Source of the DNA: Falsiroseomonas stagni DSM 19981 | GTDB taxonomy: Bacteria > Pseudomonadota > Alphaproteobacteria > Acetobacterales > Acetobacteraceae | DNA: 64,000 nt | Reading direction: 5' to 3' | Assembly (NCBI RefSeq): GCF_900114315.1 | Contig: NZ_FOSQ01000004.1 | Coordinates: 259,725 to 323,724, forward strand | In this document: piece by piece, positions 22,524-31,396 of the stretch | Numbering within the stretch: position 1 is the first letter of the stretch | Layout: every line of letters begins with the position of its first letter | The notes under the pieces: generated by a model | The model's input: only the letters and a program-made list of their open reading frames with translations | The model's database searches: none | Told to the model about the DNA's origin: nothing | Translations under genes and position numbers: made by a program

Positions 22524-22647
22524 GGGGGGGCTCCTACTGAGGAGGCACCCTTATGGCGCCACAGCCCGTCCGCTTGATGCCGTGCCGTTTCGCCACCGTT
22601 TCATCATTTTTCCAGCGTCGGGAAACAATATTGCTGCAGCTGCCGCG

Positions 22648-22815
22648 CTACCAATGCGGCATCGGATCGTAGGGCTTGACGGCTGGAGGAGCCTCGAACG
22701 CCGCGCGCACGACATCCGTCATGCCAAGCGCCAGGATGACAAGCGCAATGACGGCGACGGCGACAGCGGCGGATCGGAACAGCCGCCGCTGACCTGGCTC
22801 GGGGCTCTCAATCAT
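22648..22815 (-). CDS. 55-residue single-span membrane protein, unknown
   Basis: Small frame missed by length cut-offs. A short polar N-terminus (MIESPEPGQRRLFRSA) leads into one strong hydrophobic segment (VAVAVIALVILALG, about residues 18-31), then an acidic/Pro-rich tail ending YDPMPHW. A GGAGAA precedes the ATG at close spacing. Positive-inside charges (QRRLFR) fit an N-in topology. It lies between the tRNA-Ser gene and the globin, same strand as both. I do not know the family; codon choice is regular for a real gene. Confidence 0.6.
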   Translation of the reverse strand: MIESPEPGQRRLFRSAAVAVAVIALVILALGMTDVVRAAFEAPPAVKPYDPMPHW

Positions 22816-22966
22816 TTCTCCATTCTAGGGAGTTCAGGGGGAACCGTCTATCCCGAGTTGTTTCCGGCAGGCAAACACACGCTAGGCGCGTGTTCGAGCG
22901 TCTGCAAGGAATTTGGGGCGGCTTCTGCTCGGAAGCCGGGGGGGGTGTCCTGGTCGCGGCCGAGGT

Positions 22967-23056
22967 TGGCGGATGGGGTGGGATTCGAACCCACGGTGGA
23001 CTTGCGCCCACGGCGGTTTTCAAGACCGCTGCCTTAAACCACTCGGCCACCCATCC
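22967..23056 (-). tRNA. tRNA-Ser (anticodon UGA)
   Basis: 90 nt including an encoded CCA (22967-22969). Acceptor stem GGATGGG pairs with the 3' CCATCC side, discriminator G; T-arm GGTTCGAATCC, a long class II variable arm, and anticodon TGA at 23020-23022 in loop CTTGAAA. The long variable arm and anticodon identify serine, reading UCA/UCG-type codons. Confidence 0.97.
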
Positions 23057-23197
23057 ATGCCGCGCACCATGTTGCCATCCTTTGCGGGTGCACGGCCAGT
23101 GGGCGAGACGCCGATCCGGTGGAGAAGAGCTTGTCTTGAGTCCAAATTCGCCTCTCGCCTATGCTGGAGTGACTGGCAGTATCGCATCGGATCGAAG

Positions 23198-24280
23198 ATG
23201 GCCTCACCCTATTCATCGCTGCCACCGACAAATTTCTGGCGCTCGGGCGTGGCCGGCGCGGCAACGGGCGACTTTCCCGGGCTGGTGCGGCCCCGGTTTC
23301 CGATCACCCCGCAGATGCGCATTGCGACTGCTGGCAGCTGCTTTGCGCAGCATGTCGGGCGCCACCTTCGCAGCCGCGGCTACGCCGTCATGGACGCCGA
23401 GCCGCCGCCGCCGGGGCTCGGCGATGAGGAAGCCAAGGCGTATGGCTTCAATCTGTATTCGGCCCGGTATGGCAACATCTACACCGTCCGCCAATTGTTG
23501 CAGCTGGCGCGCGAAGCCTTCGGCCTTTTCACCCCGGGCGATGCCGTGTGGCGGCGCGGTGACCGGTATTTCGACGCGCTGCGCCCGACCGTCGAGCCGG
23601 ATGGGCTTTCGAGTGCAGCCGCGGTGCGTGAACACCGGGCGCAGCACCTGGCACGCGTCGCCCAGGTGCTGCGCGAAGCGGAATTGCTGGTCTTCACGAT
23701 GGGCCTGGTCGAGGCCTGGGTGCATCAGGCCACCGGCACCGTCTATCCGACCGCTCCTGGCACGGTCGCGGATAGCGAAACCCCCGACGATATCACGCTG
23801 CAGGTGTTCGACTTCATGGACGTGCGGGCGGATCTCATCGCCTTCCGCAAGCTCATGAAGAAGGTCAACCCGCGGCTGCGCGTCCTGTTGACCGTCTCGC
23901 CCGTTCCGTTGACGGCGACGGCGATGGACAGTCATGTGCTGCTCGCGACCATGTACGCGAAATCCACGCTGCGCGCCGTGGCGGGCCGGATCCTGCAGGA
24001 CAGTCCTGCCTTCGACTATTTTCCCTCCTACGAGCTCATTGCCGGCCACCCGACGCGCGGGCGCTTCTATGCGCCCAACCTGCGCGAGGTGACGGCGGAG
24101 GGTGTCGCATGCGTGATGCGCCATTTCAGCGCTGCCCATGGCGGGGAGGTCGTCCCGGACGAGCAACCATCGTCCACTGCTGCTGCGGCGGTCATCGACG
24201 AGCAGGAGGCGGAAGAACGCGTGGTATGCGAGGAGATGCTGCTGGACGCATTCGGACCGCAATCATCGGGGGCACGATAG
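23198..24280 (+). CDS. GSCFA-domain protein, surface-glycan island
   Basis: 360 residues. The family motif TAGSCFAQHVG is at 44-54; further GSCFA features are GNIYTVRQLLQL, TMGLVEAW and LLTVSPVPL. GSCFA proteins are related to SGNH hydrolases/acyltransferases and occur in polysaccharide loci, where they probably handle acyl groups on glycans. The start is the ATG giving MASPYSSLPP; the frame extends upstream only through the tRNA gene. The next gene follows after 4 bases. Confidence 0.82.
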   Translation: MASPYSSLPPTNFWRSGVAGAATGDFPGLVRPRFPITPQMRIATAGSCFAQHVGRHLRSRGYAVMDAEPPPPGLGDEEAKAYGFNLYSARYGNIYTVRQLLQLAREAFGLFTPGDAVWRRGDRYFDALRPTVEPDGLSSAAAVREHRAQHLARVAQVLREAELLVFTMGLVEAWVHQATGTVYPTAPGTVADSETPDDITLQVFDFMDVRADLIAFRKLMKKVNPRLRVLLTVSPVPLTATAMDSHVLLATMYAKSTLRAVAGRILQDSPAFDYFPSYELIAGHPTRGRFYAPNLREVTAEGVACVMRHFSAAHGGEVVPDEQPSSTAAAAVIDEQEAEERVVCEEMLLDAFGPQSSGAR

Positions 24281-24284
24281 TCCG

Positions 24285-25070
24285 ATGAGGCTCTGTATCC
24301 TCGGCGCATCGCACATCGTTGCGCTTCGTTCCGCCTGGCAGGCCATGCCTGCCGGAGAAAGGCCTGCCGGCCTGCGTGTATCCTTCCTGCCGGGGGGGCG
24401 CGATATCGGCGACGTTGTTTTCGCGGATGGCAGCCTTCGGCCGGCCAGCGTGGCGGCGCAGGCCCGCCAGGCGGAGTTGGGCGAAACCGATCAGGTGACG
24501 CTGGCCGATTTCGATGCTTTCGCCGTCATCGGCGTGGCCAGCTTCAGGGCGGCGCTGAATGTCTACGCGGCCTGCCGCGGTGAAGCCCACGCGGCGAGGG
24601 GCGAGGGCCACCAGCTTGTCTCCGATGCCTGCTTCGAGGCAGCGGTCGCTGGCATCGTCGCGGCCCGCGCCCCCTGGTGGCTGGCGGCCAGGCTCCGGAC
24701 GGAAACGAAGGCGCCGATCGCCGTGATGGCCGCGCCGATGTATGCAGCATCGGTGCTGCGCGATGCCCGTTTCGGCGCGCGTTTCGAGGGGCTTCGCCGT
24801 GATGGCGATGAGGCCGCGCTGGCAGCGAGCATGGAGCGCGCCATGCGCCGTCTCACACACACCGATTTCTCGCTGATCCACCAACCGGCAGAGACGCTCG
24901 ATAGCCCCGCCACCACGAAGGAACGATTCCGTTCCGGCAAGCCGGTTCGTGCCGCAGCGGGGCGGGTCGCCGCGCCCGATGTCGCCCACATGAACACCGC
25001 CTATGGACGCATTGTCCTGGACCGGCTGTTCGCCTTTTGTGCGGGTGTCGGTGGCGACAACAAGGCCTGA
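24285..25070 (+). CDS. Unknown protein paired with the GSCFA gene (possible SGNH-like)
   Basis: 261 residues starting 4 bases after the GSCFA stop. The N-terminus MRLCILGASHIVALRSAW resembles the first strand and GxSH loop of SGNH-type hydrolases, and a late DVAHMNTAYGR could supply a D-x-x-H. The middle has no recognisable motif. It is cytoplasmic by sequence. I infer it acts with the GSCFA protein on the same glycan substituent; the family is not certain. Confidence 0.6.
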   Translation: MRLCILGASHIVALRSAWQAMPAGERPAGLRVSFLPGGRDIGDVVFADGSLRPASVAAQARQAELGETDQVTLADFDAFAVIGVASFRAALNVYAACRGEAHAARGEGHQLVSDACFEAAVAGIVAARAPWWLAARLRTETKAPIAVMAAPMYAASVLRDARFGARFEGLRRDGDEAALAASMERAMRRLTHTDFSLIHQPAETLDSPATTKERFRSGKPVRAAAGRVAAPDVAHMNTAYGRIVLDRLFAFCAGVGGDNKA

Positions 25071-25161
25071 TCGCCGGAGCCGGCTTCGCTCCGTGATTGA
25101 GTCTCGATTGACTCATTAACGCTCGCTGCGTATCGGTAACCGTCCGTGGAGCTGTATCGCA

Positions 25162-25863
25162 ATGGCCGTATCTACTGTGAGCAACCCACCATCCGCATCG
25201 CCGCTCCAGCGGGTCAGTCACGCGCAGACGGGCCAGGACATTCTCTGCGACTACTTCTTCGGTCGATACAAGTTGTACCCTGAGGGCGAGCCAGGCTTCT
25301 TCGTGGATGTCGGCTGTGCATGGCCGATCCAGGCCTCCAACACCTATTATTTCTATGAGCGTGGCTGGCGCGGCGTCTGCATCGACGCCAACAGCGCGAT
25401 GGAGAAGGGCTTCAAGGCAGCACGGCCCGAGGACACCTTCGTGAACTGCGGCATCGGCGAGACGGAGGCCGAAGCCACGCTCTATATGTTCAAGGATCCG
25501 AAGCACAACACCTTCAACCCGAAGCGTCGGGAAACCTGGGCGACACAGCCGGCGCGCGCGCATCTCTTCCGCGGGGAACGGACCGTACCGATCCGCCGGC
25601 TGTCGAATGTCCTTGACGAGGCGGCGCCCGGTCGCAGCCGGATCGACCTGCTCAGCATCGATGTCGAGAGCATGGAGCTTGAGGTGTTGAAGTCCATGGA
25701 CTTCGGTCGCCACCAGCCATCGATGGTCATCCTGGAGATGCTGATGCCGGTGTCGCGCATCATCGAGGATCCGGTCACGCAATACCTGCTCGCCCGCGGC
25801 TACGAATTGATCAGCCACACAAGCCACGACACCATCTTCATCAAGCGCCCTGCCAAGGCCTGA
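25162..25863 (+). CDS. FkbM-family methyltransferase
   Basis: 233 residues. SAM-binding motif FVDVGCAWP at 47-55 with Asp75 (GVCIDAN) closing the second strand, then RIDLLSIDVESMELEVLKSMDF, the characteristic FkbM segment with IDVE. FkbM enzymes O-methylate sugars or secondary metabolites. An inverted repeat TGAGTC/GACTCA lies 47 bases upstream (25098-25115). One of three FkbM genes in the window. Confidence 0.88.
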   Translation: MAVSTVSNPPSASPLQRVSHAQTGQDILCDYFFGRYKLYPEGEPGFFVDVGCAWPIQASNTYYFYERGWRGVCIDANSAMEKGFKAARPEDTFVNCGIGETEAEATLYMFKDPKHNTFNPKRRETWATQPARAHLFRGERTVPIRRLSNVLDEAAPGRSRIDLLSIDVESMELEVLKSMDFGRHQPSMVILEMLMPVSRIIEDPVTQYLLARGYELISHTSHDTIFIKRPAKA

Positions 25864-26090
25864 ACCGGCACCCCGCTCTGGTTACCTGGCGGTTGGGCAC
25901 GGGTGGCAAGGTTGCACCGGCGCGAGGGGCGGTGTCATCGGGGTGTAGGCTGGGGCCGAAACGAGAACCAGTCTGGCATCAACTCACGCAGTGCGATAGT
26001 CTGGCCAGGCGCAGCCCCCGGTGCGATGCGCCTCGCTGTCCCACACTGCCGGGATAGCTGGTCCTGGCGTGTGACGCATGGAAGAATCGG

Positions 26091-26816
26091 ATGTCTGCTC
26101 TGACGACGACGACTGAAACGCGCGCGCTGCTCCAGTCCGTCGCAAACCTGGTTACCGCCAATCTGCCGACAATCCTGGCCGGGCGCCGCGACATCACCTG
26201 GAAGCCGGATGGCAGCCCGGTGACCACTGCCGACGTCTTCGTCGAGCAGCTGGTCCGGGACCATCTCTCGGCACGGCTGCCCGATCTCTCCTTCGTGGGT
26301 GAGGAAAGCTTCGAGGTAGGGCAGTCGCTTGCCGGACGTAACCTCGCGCTGCTTGATCCGATTGATGGAACCGAGAATTTCTGTTCCGGCCTCCGCGAAT
26401 GGGGCGTGTCGCTGGGCCTGTGGCGGGATGGGCTGCACCTCGGCAGCCTGCTCATGCTGCCGGAACTGGGCGACCAGCTGATGTCGGGCGACCGGATCGT
26501 GCACGAGCGGTCCCGCATCAACGGGTTCTCATCCTCCTACAACGAGGAGATCGGCGCCCGCATCGCCGAGGTTCGGGAGTCGCGCATCTTCGGCTGCGCC
26601 GTCTACAATTTGTACAACGTCGCCCGCGGCGCCTTCAGCCGGTTCAGCAATCCCAAGGGCGCCTATGCCTGGGACCTGCTACCGGGATTGATGCTGGCGC
26701 TGGAGCAGGGCTGTGACATTCTTGTCGATGGGAACCGCTTCGATGGACAGTTTCTCGAGCCTCATCGCCGATATCGCGTCGACGTACAGCACCGATACGA
26801 TCTTCATCCTGGGTAA
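26091..26816 (+). CDS. Inositol-monophosphatase-family phosphatase
   Basis: 241 residues. The metal-binding motifs are intact: GEES (Glu71/Glu72), DPIDGTENF (Asp89-Glu95), and the C-terminal AYAWDLLPGLMLALEQG giving the last Asp. The family dephosphorylates inositol phosphates, sugar phosphates or PAP; SuhB, CysQ and histidinol phosphatase are alternatives. Position directly before the NeuB fusion (overlap about 100 bases) suggests it supplies or trims a sugar phosphate for that pathway. GGAAGA precedes the start. Confidence 0.87.
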   Translation: MSALTTTTETRALLQSVANLVTANLPTILAGRRDITWKPDGSPVTTADVFVEQLVRDHLSARLPDLSFVGEESFEVGQSLAGRNLALLDPIDGTENFCSGLREWGVSLGLWRDGLHLGSLLMLPELGDQLMSGDRIVHERSRINGFSSSYNEEIGARIAEVRESRIFGCAVYNLYNVARGAFSRFSNPKGAYAWDLLPGLMLALEQGCDILVDGNRFDGQFLEPHRRYRVDVQHRYDLHPG

Positions 26817-28269
26817 GGGACCCTCGGCCGACCTGGTGCGGCCAGAGGTCTTCGCATCCTCACTGACGATCGGGCTGAACGACGCGGAACGCATCGCGCC
26901 GGTCGATATCAGCATCTTCCACGCGGATTGGGTGAAGCAGGGCATCGCCGCTGCCGGCTACCGGTCCCGCCTCTACCTGACCTCGACTGAGTTCGACCCG
27001 CCTGGCCGCAAGACGCTGCGCGTGCCGCATTACCGCCTGACCCAGGAATCGTCTGACCTGGTCATGCAGCGCTTCATGTCGGACGAATTCGCGGTGGAGG
27101 ACATCCTCTTCCTCTCCGCGCTGAAGCTTGCCCGCAGCGTCGCGCGCCAGCGTGGCCGGCCGCAGACCGTCTATATGGTCGGCTTCGATTTCGCGCCCGC
27201 CGAGGGCTACAGCAGCCGGATCGACAGGGACTTCGCCCCGCACGCGACGGATGAGCGCGAGGCACGCATCTCACTGCAGGAATTCTATTTCCTCAACACG
27301 CTCTACTTCCTCCAGAATTCCGAACTGACGGTGAAGCATGTCGGCAACCGCGCCTTCAGCGTGCTGTCGCCGGAGGAGTTGACGCGGGCGGTGCTGGGTG
27401 CCGGCGCCGGGCCGGAACGCCCGCACCACCGCGTCAGCGTCATTGCCGAACTCACCACCAACCATTTCGGCGACCGCCGGCGGCTGGAACGCATGATCCG
27501 ATCCTCTGCCGCGGCGGGGGCGGATTTCGTCAAGCTGCAGAAGCGGGACGTGGAGAGTTTCTATTCGGCGGAGCAACTCGCCTCTCCCTACCGCTCACCC
27601 TTCGGGCCGACATTCGGGGATTACCGGCGCGCGCTGGAACTGTCCCGCGACGATTTCGGCTTCGTCGATGGGCTGTGCAAGGAACTCGGCATCGGGTGGT
27701 TCACCTCGATCCTCGATCAGCCATCCTTCGAGTTCATGCTGCAATTCTCGCCGACCGTGGTGAAGCTGCCTTCCACCATCTCCGAACACACGGACTACCT
27801 GGACTATGTGGCGGCGAATTACCGGCATGGGGTGGTGCTTTCGACCGGCATGACGGACCAGGCCTATGAGCGCTGGGTGCTCGATACCTTCACGCAGTGC
27901 GACCGGCTCTACCTCATGCAGGCCAACTCGGCCTATCCGACGCCACTCAGCGACTGCAATGTCGGCGTGGTGCGGCACTACCACCGCCTGTCGCACTCCG
28001 ACTCGCGGATCGTCCCGGCCTATTCCAGCCATGATTTCGGCTGGAAGGCTTCCGTCATGGCGGTCGCGGCGGGCGCGCGGATGGTCGAGAAGCATGTGAA
28101 GTTCGGCAACACCGAATGGGCGCATTTCGATGCGGTCGCAGTGGATCTCACCACGCCGAAGTTCAAGGAATACGTCGATGCGATCCGGGAGGCCGAACTG
28201 ATCGTCGGCCGGGAGGAGAAGCAGGTGAACGCCAGCGAGCACCACAAGTATTTCCGCAAGGCGAGCTGA
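26713..28269 (+). CDS. Fusion: GKGPS-motif (DUF115/sialyltransferase-like) domain + N-acetylneuraminate synthase (NeuB) domain
   Basis: 518 residues from a GTG with GGAG 7 bases upstream; ATG at 26743 is the alternative. Residues 28-215 are a Rossmann-like domain with FILGKGPSAD (32-40), GLNDAE and YMVGFDF; this resembles DUF115/CST-type sialyltransferase nucleotide-binding folds but is not a firm match. Residues 239-500 are a NeuB TIM barrel: VIAELTTNHFGD, GADFVKLQKR, STGMT, YSSHDFGWKASVMAVAAGARMVEKHV. NeuB condenses a hexosamine with phosphoenolpyruvate to a nonulosonic acid. The C-terminal SAF (antifreeze-like) domain that completes the active site of ordinary NeuB is absent. It overlaps the IMPase gene and is followed by a NeuA-like gene. 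Confidence 0.82.
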   Translation: MTFLSMGTASMDSFSSLIADIASTYSTDTIFILGKGPSADLVRPEVFASSLTIGLNDAERIAPVDISIFHADWVKQGIAAAGYRSRLYLTSTEFDPPGRKTLRVPHYRLTQESSDLVMQRFMSDEFAVEDILFLSALKLARSVARQRGRPQTVYMVGFDFAPAEGYSSRIDRDFAPHATDEREARISLQEFYFLNTLYFLQNSELTVKHVGNRAFSVLSPEELTRAVLGAGAGPERPHHRVSVIAELTTNHFGDRRRLERMIRSSAAAGADFVKLQKRDVESFYSAEQLASPYRSPFGPTFGDYRRALELSRDDFGFVDGLCKELGIGWFTSILDQPSFEFMLQFSPTVVKLPSTISEHTDYLDYVAANYRHGVVLSTGMTDQAYERWVLDTFTQCDRLYLMQANSAYPTPLSDCNVGVVRHYHRLSHSDSRIVPAYSSHDFGWKASVMAVAAGARMVEKHVKFGNTEWAHFDAVAVDLTTPKFKEYVDAIREAELIVGREEKQVNASEHHKYFRKAS

Positions 28270-28297
28270 CGCCGCGGGGCCACCGGAGCATCCAGGA

Positions 28298-29008
28298 ATG
28301 ACACCCTATATCGGTTTCCTGCCCTGCCGCGCGGGCAGCGAGCGGGTCATCAACAAGAATGTCCGGCCCTTCGCCGGCTTCGAGAATGGCCTGATCGAAC
28401 TCAAGCTGCGGCAGATGTGCGGCGTCCGCCGCCTGGAGGAGATCATCGTCTCCTCCAACGACCAGCGGATACTGGACTATTGCGACGCCTTCCGCCGCCA
28501 GCATGATGGCCGCGTGAAGCCGCTTGAGCGGCCCGATGAGCTTGGGCGCGGCAGCACGGCGATGGACGACTTCATCCTCTACATCGCGAAGCTGGTCGAG
28601 GATGGCGTGATGGTATGGAGCCACGTCACCTCGCCCTTCGTCAGGGCGAAGGAGTATGACGCCATCATCGATGCCTATGATCGCGCGGTGGCCGAGGGCC
28701 ACGACAGCCTGATCACGGTCAATAAGATCCACAAATTCCTGTGGGACGAGAAGGGGCCGATCAACTACAGCCAGACCCCCATCAAGTGGCCCCGCAGCCA
28801 GGACATCAAGCCGATCTTCGAGATCAACCACGCAGCCTATGTCATGCCCTTCGCAGTGATGCGCGAATGCGGCGACCGCATCGGGCATCGGCCCTACTTC
28901 ATGCCGATCGCGGAGGAAGTAGCGATGGATATCGACTGGGAGGAGCAGTTCGTGCTGCTCGAGCAGATTGCGCGGGTGAAGATGGCTGCCGGATACGCCC
29001 TGGTCTGA
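28298..29008 (+). CDS. Acylneuraminate cytidylyltransferase (NeuA-like)
   Basis: 236 residues. The N-terminal P-loop LPCRAGSERVINKN corresponds to the NeuA/KdsB signature with Arg11 and Lys20; WSHVTSPFVRAKEYD and the C-terminal MDIDWEEQFVLLE (the metal-binding D-x-D and acidic tail) agree. It would activate a nonulosonate with CTP. AGGA precedes the ATG, 28 bases after the NeuB-fusion stop, so both are cotranscribed. Confidence 0.87.
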   Translation: MTPYIGFLPCRAGSERVINKNVRPFAGFENGLIELKLRQMCGVRRLEEIIVSSNDQRILDYCDAFRRQHDGRVKPLERPDELGRGSTAMDDFILYIAKLVEDGVMVWSHVTSPFVRAKEYDAIIDAYDRAVAEGHDSLITVNKIHKFLWDEKGPINYSQTPIKWPRSQDIKPIFEINHAAYVMPFAVMRECGDRIGHRPYFMPIAEEVAMDIDWEEQFVLLEQIARVKMAAGYALV

Positions 29009-29045
29009 CCGTCCGGCGCAGGCCCCGCCTGCACGCGTGCCTCAT

Positions 29046-30221
29046 TCACCCAGCCGGGTCGGCGGCCCATGCGGTGATGATCCCTGCCAGGCGGGCGGCA
29101 TTCGCGGTGCGGATGCCGCGCTGTATCAGCGATACCCTCGCGACATCGCCGACCGTCATGTCCAGCCCGCTGACCGGGAGTGCCACGACGGCGGCGGCAT
29201 CGAGGCCAGGCTTGGCCTGCAGTGCTTCCATCAGGAACTGCACGGGCCCCAGCAGCCTGAAGGTGGCCCCCATCTCCTTGGCGACAGCGTGGCGCAGATC
29301 GACGCGCGCGCCGGCGGCCTGCATGGCGGGGATGATGGCCGCCAGGGCGTCCTGTGCCTCCGCCACCCGACCCGACAGCAGGTGGACTCCGGCCAGGACG
29401 CACAGCGAACGCACGGCGTTGTAGTAAACCAGCAGCGCTTCCGGATTGTCGCGGAAATCGTGCCGTTGGCCCAGGATCGCGGCCAGTGAAGCCGTGAAGG
29501 CTGCGCGGTCCCCGGCAATGGCCGCGACATGCCAGCGCGCGGTCAGCAGGGAGATGCGCATGGCGTCGTTCCAGCCGCTGCGCGGCAGGCCCTCGATCAG
29601 GGACAGGACGTCCTCGACGCGGCGCTGGGCATCCGCGGCGGTCACGGCTTCCTCGGCCTCGCAGGCGCGATAGGCCTGGGTTGCCGCCATGGTCATGGCG
29701 GCCTCGGTCAGCCGGGACCCGACGGACCAGGGCAGCTGCCGTAGCATCTGCAAGGCCTGGAAGCGCTGCGTTTCCCCGTCCCGGGGCCTCAGCCGCTTTT
29801 TCCGCGCCAGGCGCGCGGCTTCGAAGGCGGCCAGGTCCGGGCAGCAGAGCGTCGCCAACTCATAGGCCGGCATCACCTGCGCGGTGACAGGCGATCCTGC
29901 CGCATCCTCCAGCGTGATGCCCATGACGGCCTGGGGGAGGGCGCGGAGGTCCAGGCGGGCCACGAAGGCGCCTTGCCGGTCGTCCGAGGCTTGCAGCGAC
30001 GCCACGGCGAGCAACCCACCCGCCGGCCCGCGGGCGGCAAGGCGAAGCTGCCCCGGCGCCGGATGGGCACCGGACAGGCGGATCAGCGCCCAGCCGCCGC
30101 GAATGACGCCCTCTTCCAGTCGGAGCGGCGCCGCGTTGGCGGGGGCCGGTCCCTGCTCCATCATCACTTCCTCGGTCGCGGATGCCGCCATCGCCAGTGG
30201 CGCGGCCGCGCCGGACGTCAT
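29046..30221 (-). CDS. Unknown protein, glycan island, coupled to the hydrolase-TPR gene
   Basis: 391 residues, no signal peptide or membrane segment. Residues 30-130 look beta-rich (LEEGVIRGGWALIRLSG.., LRLAARGPAGGLLAVASLQ), followed by an all-alpha region to the end. No known family recognised. The start overlaps the stop of the upstream hydrolase-TPR gene (ATGA), so the pair is translationally coupled. The 3' end is convergent with the NeuA-like gene. Confidence 0.65.
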   Translation of the reverse strand: MTSGAAAPLAMAASATEEVMMEQGPAPANAAPLRLEEGVIRGGWALIRLSGAHPAPGQLRLAARGPAGGLLAVASLQASDDRQGAFVARLDLRALPQAVMGITLEDAAGSPVTAQVMPAYELATLCCPDLAAFEAARLARKKRLRPRDGETQRFQALQMLRQLPWSVGSRLTEAAMTMAATQAYRACEAEEAVTAADAQRRVEDVLSLIEGLPRSGWNDAMRISLLTARWHVAAIAGDRAAFTASLAAILGQRHDFRDNPEALLVYYNAVRSLCVLAGVHLLSGRVAEAQDALAAIIPAMQAAGARVDLRHAVAKEMGATFRLLGPVQFLMEALQAKPGLDAAAVVALPVSGLDMTVGDVARVSLIQRGIRTANAARLAGIITAWAADPAG

Positions 30222-31396
30222 GACGTGACACGCACCATGGCCGCCTCGAGCGCCGCTCGGGCACGATCGAACAGCCGGCGATTATCGGCGTTGGCAGGTT
30301 CTGCCTGGACCGCGGGAAGGATGGCATCAAGCGCCCGGCCGTTTTCTCCGGCCTCGATCAGGGCCTGGGTCAGCACGCGCCGCAGATCCCCGCTCGTCGG
30401 GCGAAGGGCCAGGCCACGTTCCGCAGCCTCCACGGCGAAGCGGTGCTGGCGCTGCACGCGGCGGGCGATGCTGAGCCCGCGCCAGGGCGCCGGATGGTCC
30501 GGGGAGAGGTTGGTGGCAGCGGTGAAGACCTCCACCGAACGGTCGACCTGCTTCCGCTTCAGCAGCGCATAGGCGTAGTCCAGCTGGAAGACGACCTCCT
30601 GCGGGCGCAGCGAGGTGGCAGTGTCCAGGCAGTGGAGCGAGAGAGCCGGGCGACGATGACGCGCGGCGCGGAGGCCGAGTTCATACCAGAACCGGCCCGC
30701 CTTGCGGCGCTTGTCGCGCCACAGGGCGCGCCAGCCTGGAACGTCGAGGCTGCCCGCCATGGCGCTGAAGACCAGGTCTGTGAGGAGGCCGGCCTGCTGG
30801 AGCGTATGCGCGATGACGTGCCCGCCATCGACACAGGGCAACAGCGTTGTCCGCGGCGCCATGGCGAACATGGCGGCGTGGGGTGCGTCAAGGCTGGCCG
30901 GATCGAAGACCAGGTACTTCTGCGCATCGGGGGAAAGGCGGCTCGCCAGGTCGTCATGGACGAAGTCGATACGCTTGGCTTCGGTCGCCCAGCGCTTCTC
31001 ATGCGGTGGCGTCGCGGGGTTGGCGCTCCATTGCGGCGCCAGCATCAGCACGTTCCGGGCGCCGAGGTCCCTGGCATAGAGCGCCGCGCCGAAGCCGCCC
31101 ATGCTGGAGCCATAGGTCATCACCGGAGGGCGGCCCGAGTATTCCAGCACTTCATCGACCGCCGCGATCGCCGCCCGCACGGACGGGGGCTGCCACCAGT
31201 GGTTCCAGCGGGCGATGAGGTGGATGGCGGGCACGCCATGCTTGGCGAAGAAGGCATCGCCGAAGCCATTGTTATGCACGTTGAGCGAGGAGAAGGTGAC
31301 GACGCAGGCATGCCGCCCGTCACCGGGATGGCGGACCACCCGGACATCCGGGCTTTCGAAGATCTCCTTCACGGCCACCGACCGGAGAGCAGCCAT
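30218..31396 (-). CDS. Alpha/beta-hydrolase-like domain with C-terminal TPR repeats
   Basis: 392 residues. Residues 30-215 have an alpha/beta-hydrolase order: the nucleophile elbow GSSMGG at 96-101 (Ser98), a possible Asp in the VFDPAS loop, and a late His in DGGHVIAHTL. Residues 240-380 form helix pairs with TPR spacing (LDTATSLRPQEVVFQLDYAYALLKR, FTAATNLSPDHPAPWRGLSIA). Probably an esterase or acyltransferase acting on a glycan or held to a partner by the TPRs. Coupled to the unknown gene downstream. Confidence 0.7.
   Translation of the reverse strand: MAALRSVAVKEIFESPDVRVVRHPGDGRHACVVTFSSLNVHNNGFGDAFFAKHGVPAIHLIARWNHWWQPPSVRAAIAAVDEVLEYSGRPPVMTYGSSMGGFGAALYARDLGARNVLMLAPQWSANPATPPHEKRWATEAKRIDFVHDDLASRLSPDAQKYLVFDPASLDAPHAAMFAMAPRTTLLPCVDGGHVIAHTLQQAGLLTDLVFSAMAGSLDVPGWRALWRDKRRKAGRFWYELGLRAARHRRPALSLHCLDTATSLRPQEVVFQLDYAYALLKRKQVDRSVEVFTAATNLSPDHPAPWRGLSIARRVQRQHRFAVEAAERGLALRPTSGDLRRVLTQALIEAGENGRALDAILPAVQAEPANADNRRLFDRARAALEAAMVRVTS

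Noticed and set aside
22967-23056. tRNA-Ser as attachment site for the glycan island
   Set aside because: Integration normally uses the tRNA 3' end, which faces away from the island; no repeat of the 3' end and no integrase are visible.
25098-25115. TGAGTC/GACTCA inverted repeat as terminator or operator before the first FkbM gene
   Set aside because: Only 6-bp arms, no T-tract and not repeated elsewhere; kept as a remark in the gene entry.
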